Assembly: GCA_015680685.1 (NCBI GenBank)
Contig: MNCI01002798.1
Coordinates: 1-64,000, forward strand
Reading direction: 5' to 3'
Origin: Gnetum montanum
Lineage: Eukaryota > Streptophyta > Gnetopsida > Gnetales > Gnetaceae
DNA: 64,000 bases
The position numbers and the translations under genes are program-made. Below are positions 22,501-34,849 of the stretch, piece by piece (within the stretch, counting starts at the first letter, position 1; every line of letters starts with the position of its first letter). The notes beneath the pieces were generated by a model. It was not told where the DNA came from. It did not search any database and worked only from the letters and a program-made list of their open reading frames with translations.

Positions 22501-25500
22501 CTATAGTAACCTCTCCCGTTTTCTCATCTCGCTTAATGTCATTAGCATGAAATTCCAGGGATGTGGTCCTTGATTCTTAAGGTTGTGGAAGTAGTATACA
22601 TAAATGGATGGTTCATTTGCAGGAAGGTTCTCACTAATAGGAATCAAAGCCAACATACGCACGAGGGCTTCCTGATCTACCATTGAAGTCATTACCAGAT
22701 CATACAGGCTTAAGGAAGTATTCTTTTGTTTCAAAGCCTGTGTGACTTGGGTTAATGCACTCGCTAGATCCTTATCATTTTGGGCACTCTTGTCTGTGGA
22801 TACTTGGTCCATTTGACCCAGCATCTGTATCTCTCATGGAGGGATTTTTACACTAGTAACTAGGGACATTGATTTTGGGACCTTGTGAATGCCGATATTC
22901 TTGTCTTAATGACTTATGCTAGGCTCATTGATGGATCGAACCATAGGAATAGCATCTAGTAGTATGGGCTTCAGTGGTCCTAAATGGTGTTCTCTTTGTA
23001 GGCGCTCTTTTGCAGGGGTCGCAGGGGAACAATAGTGGTTTACGTATCAGGGTCTTTCAGCAACCAGATCACGAAGGGAGTGGGTTAATTTTCTGATGGT
23101 GTTGTTGTTGTTACAATGAACGGTTTTTGTGGTGTGGGGAACGTGCATATGATGAAAGGATTTTGAGGAGGTGTTGAGGTAGGTGTATTTTCAAAGGGCC
23201 TATGGATTACAAAAGGTTTTTCTAGGATGTCCTGTCCATTCTCCACATGGATAGTGTTAATCACATATGGTGCATCATTAGTACTGAGAGGATCCTTGTA
23301 GATTCCCATGGATTGGTTTTGGGGCCTTATTGGATTTGCCTCGTCAAATACTATTTCACCCTTGTCAATCATTCATTGTATATCATGTTTTAAGATGAAA
23401 CAGTAGTCAATTCCGTTCCCACACCATTGGTGATATTCGCAAAACCTATCTAACCTAAAGCCACTTGGAATGGGGGGCTCATTAGCTACTGCTAAAGCTA
23501 GGTTCTTAGCCAACTTGTAGAATCAATCATGTTTTTGAGACACTGCAGGAGACATTTGTTTATGTTTGATTAACCTGGCCTTTAGAAGTTAATCTAATAA
23601 TTGTGAAGGCTTCATAGACAAGGGTGTATATTGGGTAGGATCCTTTCATTCAAATGTACGAGTGTGACCCATGTTGGTGTTTTTATTTGAGGAACACTCG
23701 GGTGTAGGCATAGGTGTGGTTCTTTCATGGCCGATTGGAGCAACGGGTTGTTTTCCTTTCTATCCTAGATTATTAGGTCGGGCTGTCTCTGCCACCGCCG
23801 CTACCATCTTTTTGGATTTATCCTTATCTTTCCTCGTATGTTGGCTCCTAAAGGTCAAGTAAGCTAGGTCGTTACTTGTTTGCACCACCTCTTCTATGTT
23901 CTTAATTCTCATGAATGCTTGGCTCAAAGTACAAGAACTTAAATAAAAAAGTTTCAATTTAATAGAGTCATTCATGGTTGCTTTAAGGATGGTAAGCAAA
24001 TATGTTTCAGGGATGGGCTTGTGAAGTTCATTCAGGGCTGCACTCCACCTTTGGATAAATTTTTGCACTAGCTCTAATAATGCCTGTTTGATCTGAATCA
24101 AGCTATCTAGTGTGGCTTCAGGCTTTAGATTATATTTGAAACGGGTAACAAATTGATGTAACAAATCTTCTAGGGAGGATATGAAGTTACAAGGTAGAGC
24201 TCGGTACCAGTCTAAGGCTTTTCCTGTTAAGGACATAGCAAATACATGTAGAATTATATGAGGCTAGGCTTGAAGCAATAGACATTCTAGTCGAAATTTT
24301 ACTAGATGGGCATTTGGATCTCCCTCTCTGTTGTACTTGGTTAGCTAGGGTAATAAGATTCCCTTTGGTAGGGTTAATGGTGGAACTGAAGGGTTGATTG
24401 GATCATCTTGGTAGAATTCCAGCACCTTGACTTCCTCAATGTTGACATTTTTAAGGCACTTTACCTCCTTAGTTAATGAGTGCAACATTTCTTTTGTCTA
24501 TGCCTACTCTTGGGCGGTAGGTAGGCCGGTGGGTTGAGTGGATTGTGGTTGATAGTAATTCGATTGTTGCATTGTTTGTGGAAATGGAGACTGTTGTATT
24601 TTCATTTGTTATGGTGGAGCAACATTTAGAGATGGGATTGCAGGGTGTGGTACACTGTAGTGAGTATACTGGTGTTGCTAAACAGCTGGTGGAACCCACT
24701 TCCTAGCCATAGGTTGTGAGGTGACACCCTGAATGTATTAGGCTAAAGTAATCAATGGTGCTCCATGGGTTTGCACTTGTGGTATGTAATGGGTGGACGT
24801 GGAAGCTGGTATGATTGATGGCATTCCAATTCCCTAAGGTTGGAAGATTGAACCTACATTAGCTTGAGGAGGGGGTTGTCGAGACTGCACTTGTGGAGGT
24901 ATGATGGAAGTGGACATATCAAATTGAATGTTGGGCATGGAGAAGGTGGGAATGGAAGTGGGTACTTCTGGTTGGGAAACTAGTGCTTGAGTGTTTATAG
25001 ATGGAGGAAGCATAGTTTTTTCCAGAAAAGGTTGGAATAATGGGTTTGTATGGGCATGGGAACTGATAGTATGATATGAATCCCCATGCTCAGATTGGGC
25101 TACAAAGTCATCTTCCTCATCTCCACTCTGAGGCTCTATCGGAGGTGGCTGTAACGCTTGACTCCTTGCCATGAAAACCTGAGATATAATTTGATGATGG
25201 TGTTTAGATAGGGAGATTATATCAAATGCCGAGGGAGTGAACTCATGACCTCCTTTGTAAATGAGCTCGTAGTTCCTCTTTGCTTCTCTCTCTACACGAT
25301 CGATAGGTAGGTTGGCTTGAATCTTCACACAGATGAAGTTATACTGTTCTAGTGTGAGAATTGCATCAGTAGGGTCTTTTCCTATAGCCTAAGTGACTAG
25401 CGCATAGGGCCTTGAGGGTTTATCTATTCAATAATAATTATGGGTTCCGTAGCAGTCACATGGTTTGAGGTTTCAACCCCAAAGTCAGAGATCGGCAGTG

Positions 25501-25528
25501 TCACTGTGTTGATCTAGGAAGATTCCAT
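22501..25528 (-). pseudogene. gag: Element B gag
   Basis: The gag of a Tat-like element. A candidate ATG is at 25528. The N-terminal part at 24834-25328 has REAKRNYELIYKGGHEFTPS and a Pro/Gln-rich stretch. The capsid part at 23760-24236 has LTGKALDWYRALP, LLHQFVTRFKYNLKPEATLD and FIQRWSAALNELHKPIPE, the standard retrotransposon Gag pattern. A degenerate zinc-knuckle at about 23395-23460 reads FCEYHQWCGNGIDYCF, close to the FCEYHxxxGHxTExC form of Tat elements. A linker to protease fills 22501-23372. Several stops and frameshifts separate these pieces. Confidence 0.8.
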
Positions 25529-25554
25529 AGTGAGTGTGAATAAACTAGGCTAGA

Positions 25555-25725
25555 CGAGCTGAGCATGCGTAAGCTAGGTGGTCAAGCCAGTGTGAGCAAG
25601 CTGACAACATGAGCAAGCTGACAGCATGAGTAAGTTAACAGCGTGAGCAAGCTGATAGCGTGAGTAAGTGGGATTAGTGTGGGTAAATCAAGCAGAGTGT
25701 GTGTAAGCTAGCTTGACAAGCTAGG
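25555..25725. repeat. AGCGTGAGCAAGCTGAC repeats in the element B leader
   Basis: About eight short units, such as CAGCGTGAGCAAGCTGA and CAGCATGAGTAAGTTAA, lie between the primer-binding region and gag. They are related to the AGCGTGAG repeats in the LTR and at 16682-17122. Confidence 0.7.
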
Positions 25726-25805
25726 CTTTGGTTTCAGTACTTGATCTATACAGCACTTGAATAGGTAGTGTGATCAAAATTTTGATAGACACTAAACAAG
25801 TTCAA

Positions 25806-25824
25806 CCCTCCTTCTAGCGTCAAT
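25806..25824 (-). promoter_or_regulatory. Candidate primer-binding site of element B
   Basis: Inside the 5' LTR the minus strand reads TGACGCTAGAAGGAGGG, four to five bases from the LTR edge. With TGG restored for TGA it has the form of a tRNA 3'-end complement. I do not assign the tRNA. Confidence 0.5.
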
Positions 25825-25828
25825 TTAC

Positions 25829-27066
25829 TGTACTGACCGAAATCATCAACATAAGGCTAGAAGGGAAAAAAACAAACACTGAAAGATCGTTGAATAGGCA
25901 CAGCTGACCTTGCCTTTGTGTGAAGGCAAGTTGAATAAGAAAATGAAGGCAGAGTCCCTTGGTTGATTTGCACCCAAATCAACCAAGGACTTTCCTGAAT
26001 GTAAGCTATAGCTTATGCTAGGGTTATCATAACTGATGTTTGAAATGTAAATAGTGTTGCACAAAATGCAAACAGAGCATAGAAAGAACTATATTGTAAA
26101 CAAAGCGTAAACTGAATTTAAAATAGAGTAAACACTAAAATGGAAGGAAAAAATGAATTTTTTTGTATTGCTTAGAATGAATGTGCACCGATCAAAGCAT
26201 AGTTGTGCCTATGGATGGCAAGTCAAGCACTAAGCCCCGGGGTGATGTGCTTATAGGTGCTTGGATGCTAGGAGTCACGTGCGCTTGAGCCTCCAAAAGT
26301 TGCTAGTTAGTGTTTTCCAAGTCATCAACCTTCAAAATTTTCAACCTCATTTATGTGAATGGATGGGGTATTTATAAGGTTTGGCTAGGCTCAGGTATGG
26401 AACTCATGGGTAAGATCAATGGTTGAGAAATGAGAGGAAAATGGATCATGTGACAAGTGTTAGATGGATAGCTACGTGTCAACTGGGCATGCATACGTGA
26501 GCTACGTTCTTGACCAGATGCACTATATCTTACAATGTGTATTAGCTTATACAAGCTAGCTTACACTCATGGAAGCAAATACAATTTGGATCATAAGAGC
26601 TTGACAAGCTCACAAATGATGAAAATTTACAATGAAAATGATAATGTACAACAAGAGAGATTCACTCTGGCTCACTTGAAACTTCTCAGTCCCTAAATTA
26701 ACTACTGTAGGATGTCGATTTGAGTGGTTATGTGGCTATTTGAGATATCTCTGTTTCATAAGAGCTTCCAGCATGAGTTAATTTTGTCTTAGCATGTTCT
26801 TAGTGTGTGTTTGGCATGCTTTTGACTAGGCATGATTAGTACTCATGCTGCACTCACACTATACTCATGCTACCAGCATGACCTCAACGTAACCTCAACG
26901 TGAAGTTGTTAGAGTTGCTCATGTTGAGGGCGAGCTAGCCTGACAAGCTGAGCATGAGCAAGCTGGCTTGAGCTCCATGCCTTAGTCAAATTTTTACCTC
27001 CCAAAAGCTAAAAAGCTCTGGGTTGTTCTCATTTCAAAGTGTTAGGCCAAAATTAGTGGTGTTTCA
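25829..27066 (-). repeat. Element B 5' LTR (short form)
   Basis: 1238 bp, from TGTACTGACC to GTGTTTCA. It matches 9155-10935 throughout except for loss of the three tandem units (junction near 26902). TATTTATA at 26369-26376 is the TATA counterpart. It is followed at once by the continuation of the element A LTR. Confidence 0.88.
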
Positions 27067-27573
27067 ATCCATACACGTCTTGAACTTCATGAAGCTACTT
27101 TTGGAATTACCAAGTATACATCACTAGTTGTGCCAAATGATACACCTCTAGGCAACCAAGTATTTATGCTTAAAAGCTCGTGATTAATGCGTACACATTC
27201 CACTTAATAATAGGAAGAGTAAATAACAATAAATGGAAATGTTTAACTAAAGAAACCATTAAATAATTAAAACAAAAATATTAATCTAAGTGGATGCTAC
27301 AATGATGGAAGTAATCTCAATCTTTATTGCCAATTATGTAATGTGTCCAAGTATGTCACACTCGAACAAAGGTGTCATACGGTTACAAACATCACACTAC
27401 GAGCATGCACTGGGAATAACAGACTTAAAAGGAAAGAAGGTGAAAACTAACTATTTCTAATATCTAAGCTAAAATGAGGCCATGTCAGGTATCCAACGTT
27501 GCTTATTAGCCCCAACATTGGGTACACGATGTTAGGACTCTGACATCAGGGCCCCTCAAATCACATCTCATGA
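27067..27573 (-). repeat. Element A 5' LTR, second part
   Basis: This resumes the element A LTR at ATCCATACACGTCTTGAACTT and follows the 649-1521 copy to its end (TCAAATCACATCTCATG). The join of 9154 to 27067 across element B restores a continuous LTR. Confidence 0.85.
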
Positions 27574-30500
27574 ACAACATAAACTAATCAAGTCATAAGT
27601 ATTAGTATAAAGAAATAATCAAAACTAAAAAACTATAACTCTACCACCATTTACTAAATCCCAAACAAACAAACAAATTGAATGATGCTTACTAACAAGG
27701 CTAACTGCATAAGTACCAAGCTCAATACTAAGAAATGCTTTTTGCATAGTTACTATAAATTAATTAACATGTACCAACAAGGTTGATAGCATAAGTATTT
27801 GACTTACCACCAAGAAAGACTTCCTACATAGTCACTGCAAAAGTTATTATTATTGCTAACAAGTCATATTTAAAATCAAATGGTCAAATATTTAATTACA
27901 TATAGTTAAGAAACAAATCCCTAGGTGGTGGATAGATGAATCCAAAAGTAAAGACTAAGAATTGTGTTCTCAACAAAATTTCTAACATGTCAAACTAAAG
28001 CCAAAGATAAAATGTATGTTCTAATAAATGTCTAAAAATGTAAAAAAAAATGTTAAAAAGGAAATCTGAGCTCCTAGAGGTTCTTCTAAGCTACTAAATA
28101 TGCTAAAATGTTATTAGTTGATATTTTAAAGTTTCTAGGTATTCTAGGAAGCCCTAGAAGCTACAATTTTTATCATTTTATTAATTTTCCTTTACCTAGA
28201 GGTTGAATATTTCTCTACAAAATTTTCTTAAGTTTTTGTGTTGCATTTATTGACATCATTAAGAGATCATCATTGCAATAGACTAGGAAGAGCACCATGT
28301 GATCTACGCTAACAATACAAACAACATTTCCTTTTGGGATGTTAGCATTTGGACCTAGAATCAAAAACATTTTAAAAAGGCTTGAAACCCTAATTCTACA
28401 ACTAAAATTTGGCAAAAATAGGAACAAAGACAAAATGTGGTCAAAATTAATCAAAACTTTAACTAACATCCCATGCATAATAAGAAATCTCATAATTTCA
28501 TCAAAATGTTAAAGATAATAATAAATTATATAGATATGAGAGTTTGGGCATTTTATCAAAAAATTGCTAAATAAATAGAGATCTTTCAAAGACATATGCA
28601 TGTGAAACAAAAATATCAAAATCCATAAAATAGTGTAAAAGCATCAAATTACCCTACCTAAAGTTAACAACACTGTAGAAGGGATCATGAATGGATTTGA
28701 TCTCGTAAACAAGCTTCAAATCCTAAGCCAAACTACATGTTAACAATGGGATCTAAGCAACATCTGAAACTATGGCTTGCCAAAGATCCTAGTTGACAAT
28801 TTAGATCTAAATCTAGCTCCTCTTCGACTTGACAAAATCTTCCTTTCTAGCTCTATCTCCCAGATTTCAACTATGAAATTGGATGATCTTTCATCAAATA
28901 GTTGCTAGGTATATATTCTTGCATGCATTTAACAACATTGCATAAAAAGGATAATCTCATGAAAACCTAAAAAATAAAAAGAAATCCTAATTTTAAAAAT
29001 ATTTTTAAATTATTTTTCTAACATGGTTTGGTGTCTAACACTAGGCTAATGTGCATCTCCTATGATAAAGTTAATAGCTATGACTAAGCCCAAGTTAATG
29101 GTTATGTCTAAATCCCAAACTAATAACAAAGTCTAAGGTCAAAAGCATAACCAACAAAAGTTTAGCACAAGATCCTCTAAAACATAAGCTAAAATTTAAA
29201 ATTAAAATAAAATATAAAATATTATTTTACCAAAAATTCAAATTATTTTATTAAAGTGTATGAAAACAAAGTAGTACCCTATGTGCTAATGACCCATCTA
29301 GTGCTTGATACCTACTAACTCAAAACTCCAACAAAAGGGTTAATGTGCATATGATTATTTAAAAGATAAATTACAAAATGCTAAAACATATATAAAAATA
29401 GTAAAAAGATGATAAAATAAAAAGAAAATAGAAAATTAAAATACATCAAAGGAAAAGACTATTTAAATGGGATAACAAGGTGCATAGCTCAAAATACAAA
29501 AGCATAGTCAACCATAGTAAAGGAATTAATAAAGCATAGACATAGGTTATTAAACAAGATATCAAGGATTCAAACCACAAATATACTAAGGCATAAGGGG
29601 CACCTAAGGTAGGGTGTTATAAGTGTGCCACTTGGTACTCCTATTAGTAGATACTTGGTAGTCTAGTGGAATTAGTGTAAGTTAAGGATATGGATGACAA
29701 GCTAGGAATAGATGCTTAATGCTTAGACTAAACTAGATTTCTTCTTTGTACCTAGGACATATAATTTATTTTAAGTATTTTAATATTTTAATAATATTGT
29801 AGCCATGGTCATTACAACATCAACATCATATGCCCCAATCACACTTAATAATATGAACTAGCCCACACAAGTATGATTGGGAAGACAATGACCAATGATT
29901 AATCACCTAGATATCTAGATACCCATACTAGTTCAATTTATAGAATTTAACCATGCTACATGTGGACTAAAATATCCTAGTGTTTAAAATCTAGAACATT
30001 TACTTTATTATTTATAATTATGCTTATTCCCTAAGAATAATGTTATATGGTATCTTGCTAAGGTATGCAAATATCTCTTATTTTATGTTATTATGACTTG
30101 AACTTAAGACTTCTTAATTATATATATCTTAAGGTTTGGAATATTGACTCTTTACTTACATGTAATACTATGGTATTTTTATTTGAGTTTCTTTTGTAAT
30201 TATCCGTACTAATTCTTGTTTCTCCTAAATTTGAATAGGTTGGAAGGATGGTGGTGATCCATTACTAGGCTAACAATAAGGTTCTATCCTAGTGGTAAGA
30301 ATTTTGATTTAAAAATTGTAATTTAAAGGTTTAATTCTAAGGATTAATGTTGAGTTATAAAGTTCTATATTATAATTATTTTAAGGTTGCAACACCCCCT
30401 CCTCCTTAAATTATATTTTCATATTTTTATTTAGTTTATCATTTTAGAATAAAGTAAGAATATGGATATGAGACATTAATAAATATTTAGGTTTTATTCT

Positions 30501-30933
30501 AATTATGTTTTTTTTTTATCTTGGAACTCATTCTTGAACATGTGCCTTATTCAAGTGTTCTCTTAGTGATTTTTATTCATTGGTTAACCATTAGAACCTT
30601 TTTGTATATATATATGTTACTCAACTTTTAGAAAATAGATTGTTTATTATTTACTATTGGGCTTACCCAAATCCCATCTTTTGTGCCTATAAATACTTGG
30701 AAACACTAGATCTCTAGGCATCAATTATGTATTACTTTCTCTCTTTCATTATCTTACTTATGGCTATACTTGGTGAATCTCTTAGTGATTTCTAGATCTA
30801 AGTTTTCTCTTACTTGACAAAGGTTTGCACATAGCTAATCTCTCAAGATAGAGGAAATATTCTTGATTTTCTCAATTCTAATAAGTAAGTTACCTTCTTG
30901 TACATAATTTCCTTTATATGATGGTTTTTGATG
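27574..30933. other. AT-rich spacer between elements A and C
   Basis: No gene is recognised apart from a possible copia remnant at 28206-28493. Two isolated LTR-like ends occur: GGTAGGGTGTTATA at about 29600-29612 and TGCAACACCCCCTCC at about 30387-30401. I could not pair them into an element. Confidence 0.5.
28206..28493 (-). pseudogene. Possible Ty1/copia reverse-transcriptase fragment
   Basis: A 92-codon open stretch includes HMVLFLVYCNDDLLMMS followed by QKLKKIL. It resembles the copia reverse-transcriptase context of the catalytic YVDD box, with CN in place of V. The N-terminal half is not recognisable. The match is short and could be chance. Confidence 0.35.
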
Positions 30934-30938
30934 ATGAT

Positions 30939-31877
30939 TAATGAGCAACAGGAATCCCCTATGTCCAACCATACGAATCACAAGTTTTCACATGCAATTT
31001 GGTTAAATTCCATGGATAGAACTAGTGTGGCATCTCAATTATTAAGCATTGATCATAGGTCAATGTTTTTTTACTTGGACTAGTAGTAGCTTTATCATAT
31101 ATGGTTTAGTACAAAGTGAGGCATATGACTATTGACGTTGTATGATCCTTAAACTAAGTCAATAATAATATAGAAACTAATTAATTAATAATAAAATGAA
31201 ATCCTAAACCATCCTACGAGTGATGAGTGTCTATTCTCAACTTGTTGTACATGTCCTAAACTCACGTACCTACTACTGACATTACCAAGTATTATTCTAC
31301 TAGGCGAACCAAGCAATAATGCTACTAGGATTACCAAGTGAATACATGTTTATGCTCAAAATTGGTCATGCTCATTCCACCAATTGATTAATGTGCATGG
31401 AAATGTAAATATTAACAAAGTACATAAAAAGTAAATTGCATTGAATGTAAACTTATTCTAAGTCAAAGTGCTACAATAAATATGAATCAATATCGATTTT
31501 ATTGTCATTCATGGAATGTGTCCAACTATAATGCCACTCAAATAAGACGTTGTACAATTGAATCAAACCCATGCTATGGGCACTCACTAACTATTTTCTA
31601 ACATTATAAAATAAAACTACAAGAGTTTGGCTACACTACTAATCAAATTGTGTCAAATACATTATGGGTGCTCACATATTTATAGGAAAATATAGGCATT
31701 GCATCGATAGGGATGTGCTAATGCATTTAGTTATGTTGGCAAGGATGCATCACTACATCTAAGATGTATTATCGATAATGCATCAATGCATCCTCATCCA
31801 CACATATGTCTTGACACATATAAGATGCATCAACAAGGATGCATCAATGAAGTTTCCCTACATATCAGATCTCATCA
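30939..31877 (-). repeat. Element C 3' LTR
   Basis: 939 bp, homologous to the other family-1 LTRs. TATTTATA at 31677-31684 is the minus-strand TATA box. The outer-promoter part (31690-31860) is packed with GATGCATC, ATCGATA and GATGCATCAA words. Confidence 0.87.
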
Positions 31878-31890
31878 TACCCCATGACTA
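31878..31890 (-). promoter_or_regulatory. Polypurine-tract region of element C
   Basis: TACCCCATGACTAA directly follows the LTR. On the minus strand this is a G4 run ending next to the LTR start, equivalent to the tract of element D. Confidence 0.55.
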
Positions 31891-34849
31891 ACTAAAAACT
31901 CTTCCTCAAGTTATATATAAATGGACGAAGATGCATTACAAAAATTGTGGGATGACCAAGATTAGATTAGCTACCATCACAAAATTGGAGTACCACATTA
32001 CACAATTTTATTCGAGTGGATGTATTACAAAATGATTAAGAGCCTAGATAGACATCAAAGTTTTCAAAATTGCAAAGGTCTTCAAAAAGTCCACCAAAAA
32101 TGAATCTTCTTATTTTCCTTAGTGATGAAAATCTTTTAAACCTTGATTATGACATTGATGCTTCTCTTTCTATTCATAATATTCTTAAAGGATGGACTAA
32201 AATTTCTTCTCATCATCCCATGGGTCCAACAAAAATATGATGTTTAAACTTTAATCCTTGTATGTGCAACTATTTATCCATGGGCATATCCTCCTTTGTC
32301 CTTCTCTTGGCCTCTTTTCTTTGCCTGCAAAAGACCTTCAACCTTAGGATTTCCTTTTGGCATCACTTGGAATCACCAAAAAATCAACATTAGTATTGGT
32401 AAATCTTCCTTAATAATTAACCCTTTTTGGATCCCTTAGTTAGCTAAAAATTTGAAAAACAATTGGCATATAAGCATAAGGTGATTACAAAGTACTGTTC
32501 CCAAGGTTATGATGTAACTAAAATCATCAAGTTGTTTATGTTATTTGATTATTATTACTATCAGTTATCATAATGTTCAAAAATAGGATGTTAGAAAAAT
32601 TTTAAAAATTACATCCTTAGCCCCCGTAATGAATGAGCTTAACTCCAAAAGCTCATAAGTTTTTGAACAACTAAAACCAAAGCTCTAGTTCACAAGATGA
32701 CCACGATATATTGAATCTAACTAATAGTTCAATATAAAAGTATTAAAATTAATTAAAATTGATGAGAAGCAGTCGCAAAATCATGCATAAAGTCAAAGAA
32801 TTAGTCCATGATGTCCTTGAAGATGTGAGGTATGATTCAGAGCCATGACTAACAAAAGTTATGTAAGTGGATCCTCCCCAAAGTAAGCTCCTACCATAAT
32901 TCCCTTGCAAAACCACTTCTCTAAATGTCCATGGGAATCTTAGAAGTTAAATGTAGATTAAACAACACACAATGGCCTTGGTTAGGATTTTTCACTGTAC
33001 TATACAAAACCATTAGCTCATAATTGTAGGAAACAGTGAGGCAAATAATGGGATGAGAAGAGATTGCAAAGATTGGGATGTAAGGTACTTAACCATGTCC
33101 ACTATAGGTTCTTGTGTCAATTGTGATTAAGATAATCATCATACCTATCTGTCCAAGTTATAGACCAAGTCCATAACATTAAGAGTGGCCTCACATTGAT
33201 GTATCCCTTCTTGCCAACCATTAAGAACTCACAAAAACCACAGAGAATGAGTATCACTCCAAAAAGAGAAGAAAAGAGAAGGAAGGAAGGGCCTTAGAGG
33301 GATGCCTTCAAACATGGGTAACATGTCTTTCCAACCCCATAACTAGTGCTTGTAGCCCATTATTATGTCTAAAGGGTGTGCTTTGAATTTCCATTGGTTT
33401 TTTTCCTTTTTCTCTTTTCTTTATTTTTTTTATTTTTATTTTGGGAACAACACCATGCAAAGACATGCTTTCAATTTATTGGTCAATGATAGAAGTGATG
33501 ATACGTTCCATGAAGAGTCATAGGCCCCAAGAAGGAAGTCAAGAAAAGAACCCAACAAATCCCCTTGAGGTCACACCCTTTTCCATTTTCACTTAGTCTT
33601 TTCCCCTTTCTTCAAGGCACAATGATCATTAGTTAATTTAGTTTCATCTAAGAAGAATCATATTACTTTCATGATAAATTCCTCTCATTTATAGAACTAG
33701 AGGGATGGATGATGTCATCTCACTACTTTACACCATTATTTATTCAATCATCTTAATAGCATAGGATTAAGACCCAACACATGGTATTGAATTCTACATC
33801 ATGACTCACAATATTATTAACAAAAACATAGTAGACATTCACAAAACATAAAGGAAATGACTCAACAAAAGAGAAAATTATAAAGAAAAGAAAAATAACA
33901 AGAAATAGAAAAAAAATTGAATATTGGAAAATTTTTAAAGAAATGGAAAAATGATAAAAAATTGTACAACAAAAAAGTGAAAATGCACTTATTAATTCTT
34001 GACTCAAGATGGGGTATCTCCCCCATGACTAAACTCATGGATGAGCATTCAAAAAATGGACTGCACACTCCCTTGGTTATACACCATGAATTTTTCATTT
34101 ATAATCTTTAATGATTTAACTTTTCTCTTATTAGTACATTTAACATTGATGATAATTAGGTTTCAATCATTTGGAAACATATATTCAACTAGACTGGAAG
34201 GTGTTATGTTTTTAGATGATCTAGATATGTTTCCTTTTTTATTTTCTATTTTGGTTCTTTAGTCTCCATGTTTAATAATTTCTTTTGGTGTATAGTTAGA
34301 GTGTAAAATGTCTGTTTTTAAGTTCTCTATTTGGTTGATTTTCTTAGGACAAGAACTAATAAGTAGGATATTTTTATGCATCTTTTGAATGGTTTTGTAT
34401 TTTCATTTTCAAGCCACTAGGTATCTTTTGGTTTACTTGGTATTGTGCAGACTTGGTTTTGCACATACACTTGTTCCTTAAGTTTGTTGTGGGTTGGAAT
34501 AAGGATTGTGTTAATACTTTGAACTTTCAGCTAACAACTACACCCTTTATTATTATTAGTAATGCATGGAATTTTTTGTCTCTCCATAGTGATAAGTTCA
34601 TCTTTTATGTTTTTTGTTGAAGTGGTAATGGTTGTTGGCTTTTGCATAGGATTAGGAGACATTATTTTTGTGAAGGGGGTTTCACTAGATTATCCTTATA
34701 CTAGTTTAATGAGCTAGTAGGTCTACTAGTTTTATTCACATGTCTAGAAATTTTCCTAAAGAAAAGATGTTTCTAAGACTTTTGTTCAGATCTACTAACG
34801 TTATCATTCACTTGTATGTTCATGGCACAAGTTGCATTCTTTTGTTGAA
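31891..34849 (-). other. Non-coding 3' half of element C
   Basis: Shared landmarks are GTGGATCCTCCCCAAAG near 32870, CCATAACTAGTGCTTGTAGCCCA near 33340 (same as near 39310 in element D), an A-rich tract at 33860-33990 and an internal polypurine-like CTCCCCCATGACTAAA at 34018-34033. The stretch at 34150-34700 is homologous to 49420-50450 of element G read on the other strand, but the protease core is absent here. No intact ORF. Confidence 0.5.

Larger units (their letters stand above)
9155..27066 (-). mobile_element. Element B: Tat/Ogre-like Ty3/gypsy retrotransposon nested in element A
   Basis: A 17.9-kb minus-strand element, the only one here with recognisable pol. Order on the minus strand: 5' LTR (25829-27066), primer-binding region, gag, protease, [antisense gene], reverse transcriptase, RNase H, archaeal-type RNase H, integrase, tandem-repeat 3' region, polypurine tract, 3' LTR (9155-10935). 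The second RNase H after the usual one is characteristic of the Tat lineage. The large size and a break between protease and reverse transcriptase recall Ogre elements, which have an intron there. Target duplications are GTCTA on the left and ATCCA on the right, differing only by transitions. All coding parts carry stops, and the two LTRs differ by indels, so the copy is old and inactive. Confidence 0.85.
649..27573 (-). mobile_element. Element A: family-1 LTR retrotransposon interrupted by element B
   Basis: A minus-strand non-autonomous LTR retrotransposon. Its 3' LTR is at 649-1521. The interior (1522-8846) holds an additional ORF and gag. Its 5' LTR begins at 8847, is broken at 9154/9155 by element B, and resumes at 27067. 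Without B it would be about 9.0 kb. Orientation follows from gag on the minus strand, a primer-binding-site-like sequence just inside the 8847 LTR, and the position of the other LTR. I found no reverse transcriptase, RNase H or integrase in the interior. The outer right end reads CTCATGA instead of CTCATCA, and no clear 5-bp target duplication is visible, so the exact right boundary is uncertain. Confidence 0.85.

Noticed and set aside
29600-30401. Possible LTR ends GGTAGGGTGTTATA and TGCAACACCCCCTCC
   Set aside because: No partner LTR, target duplication or coding interior could be found, so no element is called.
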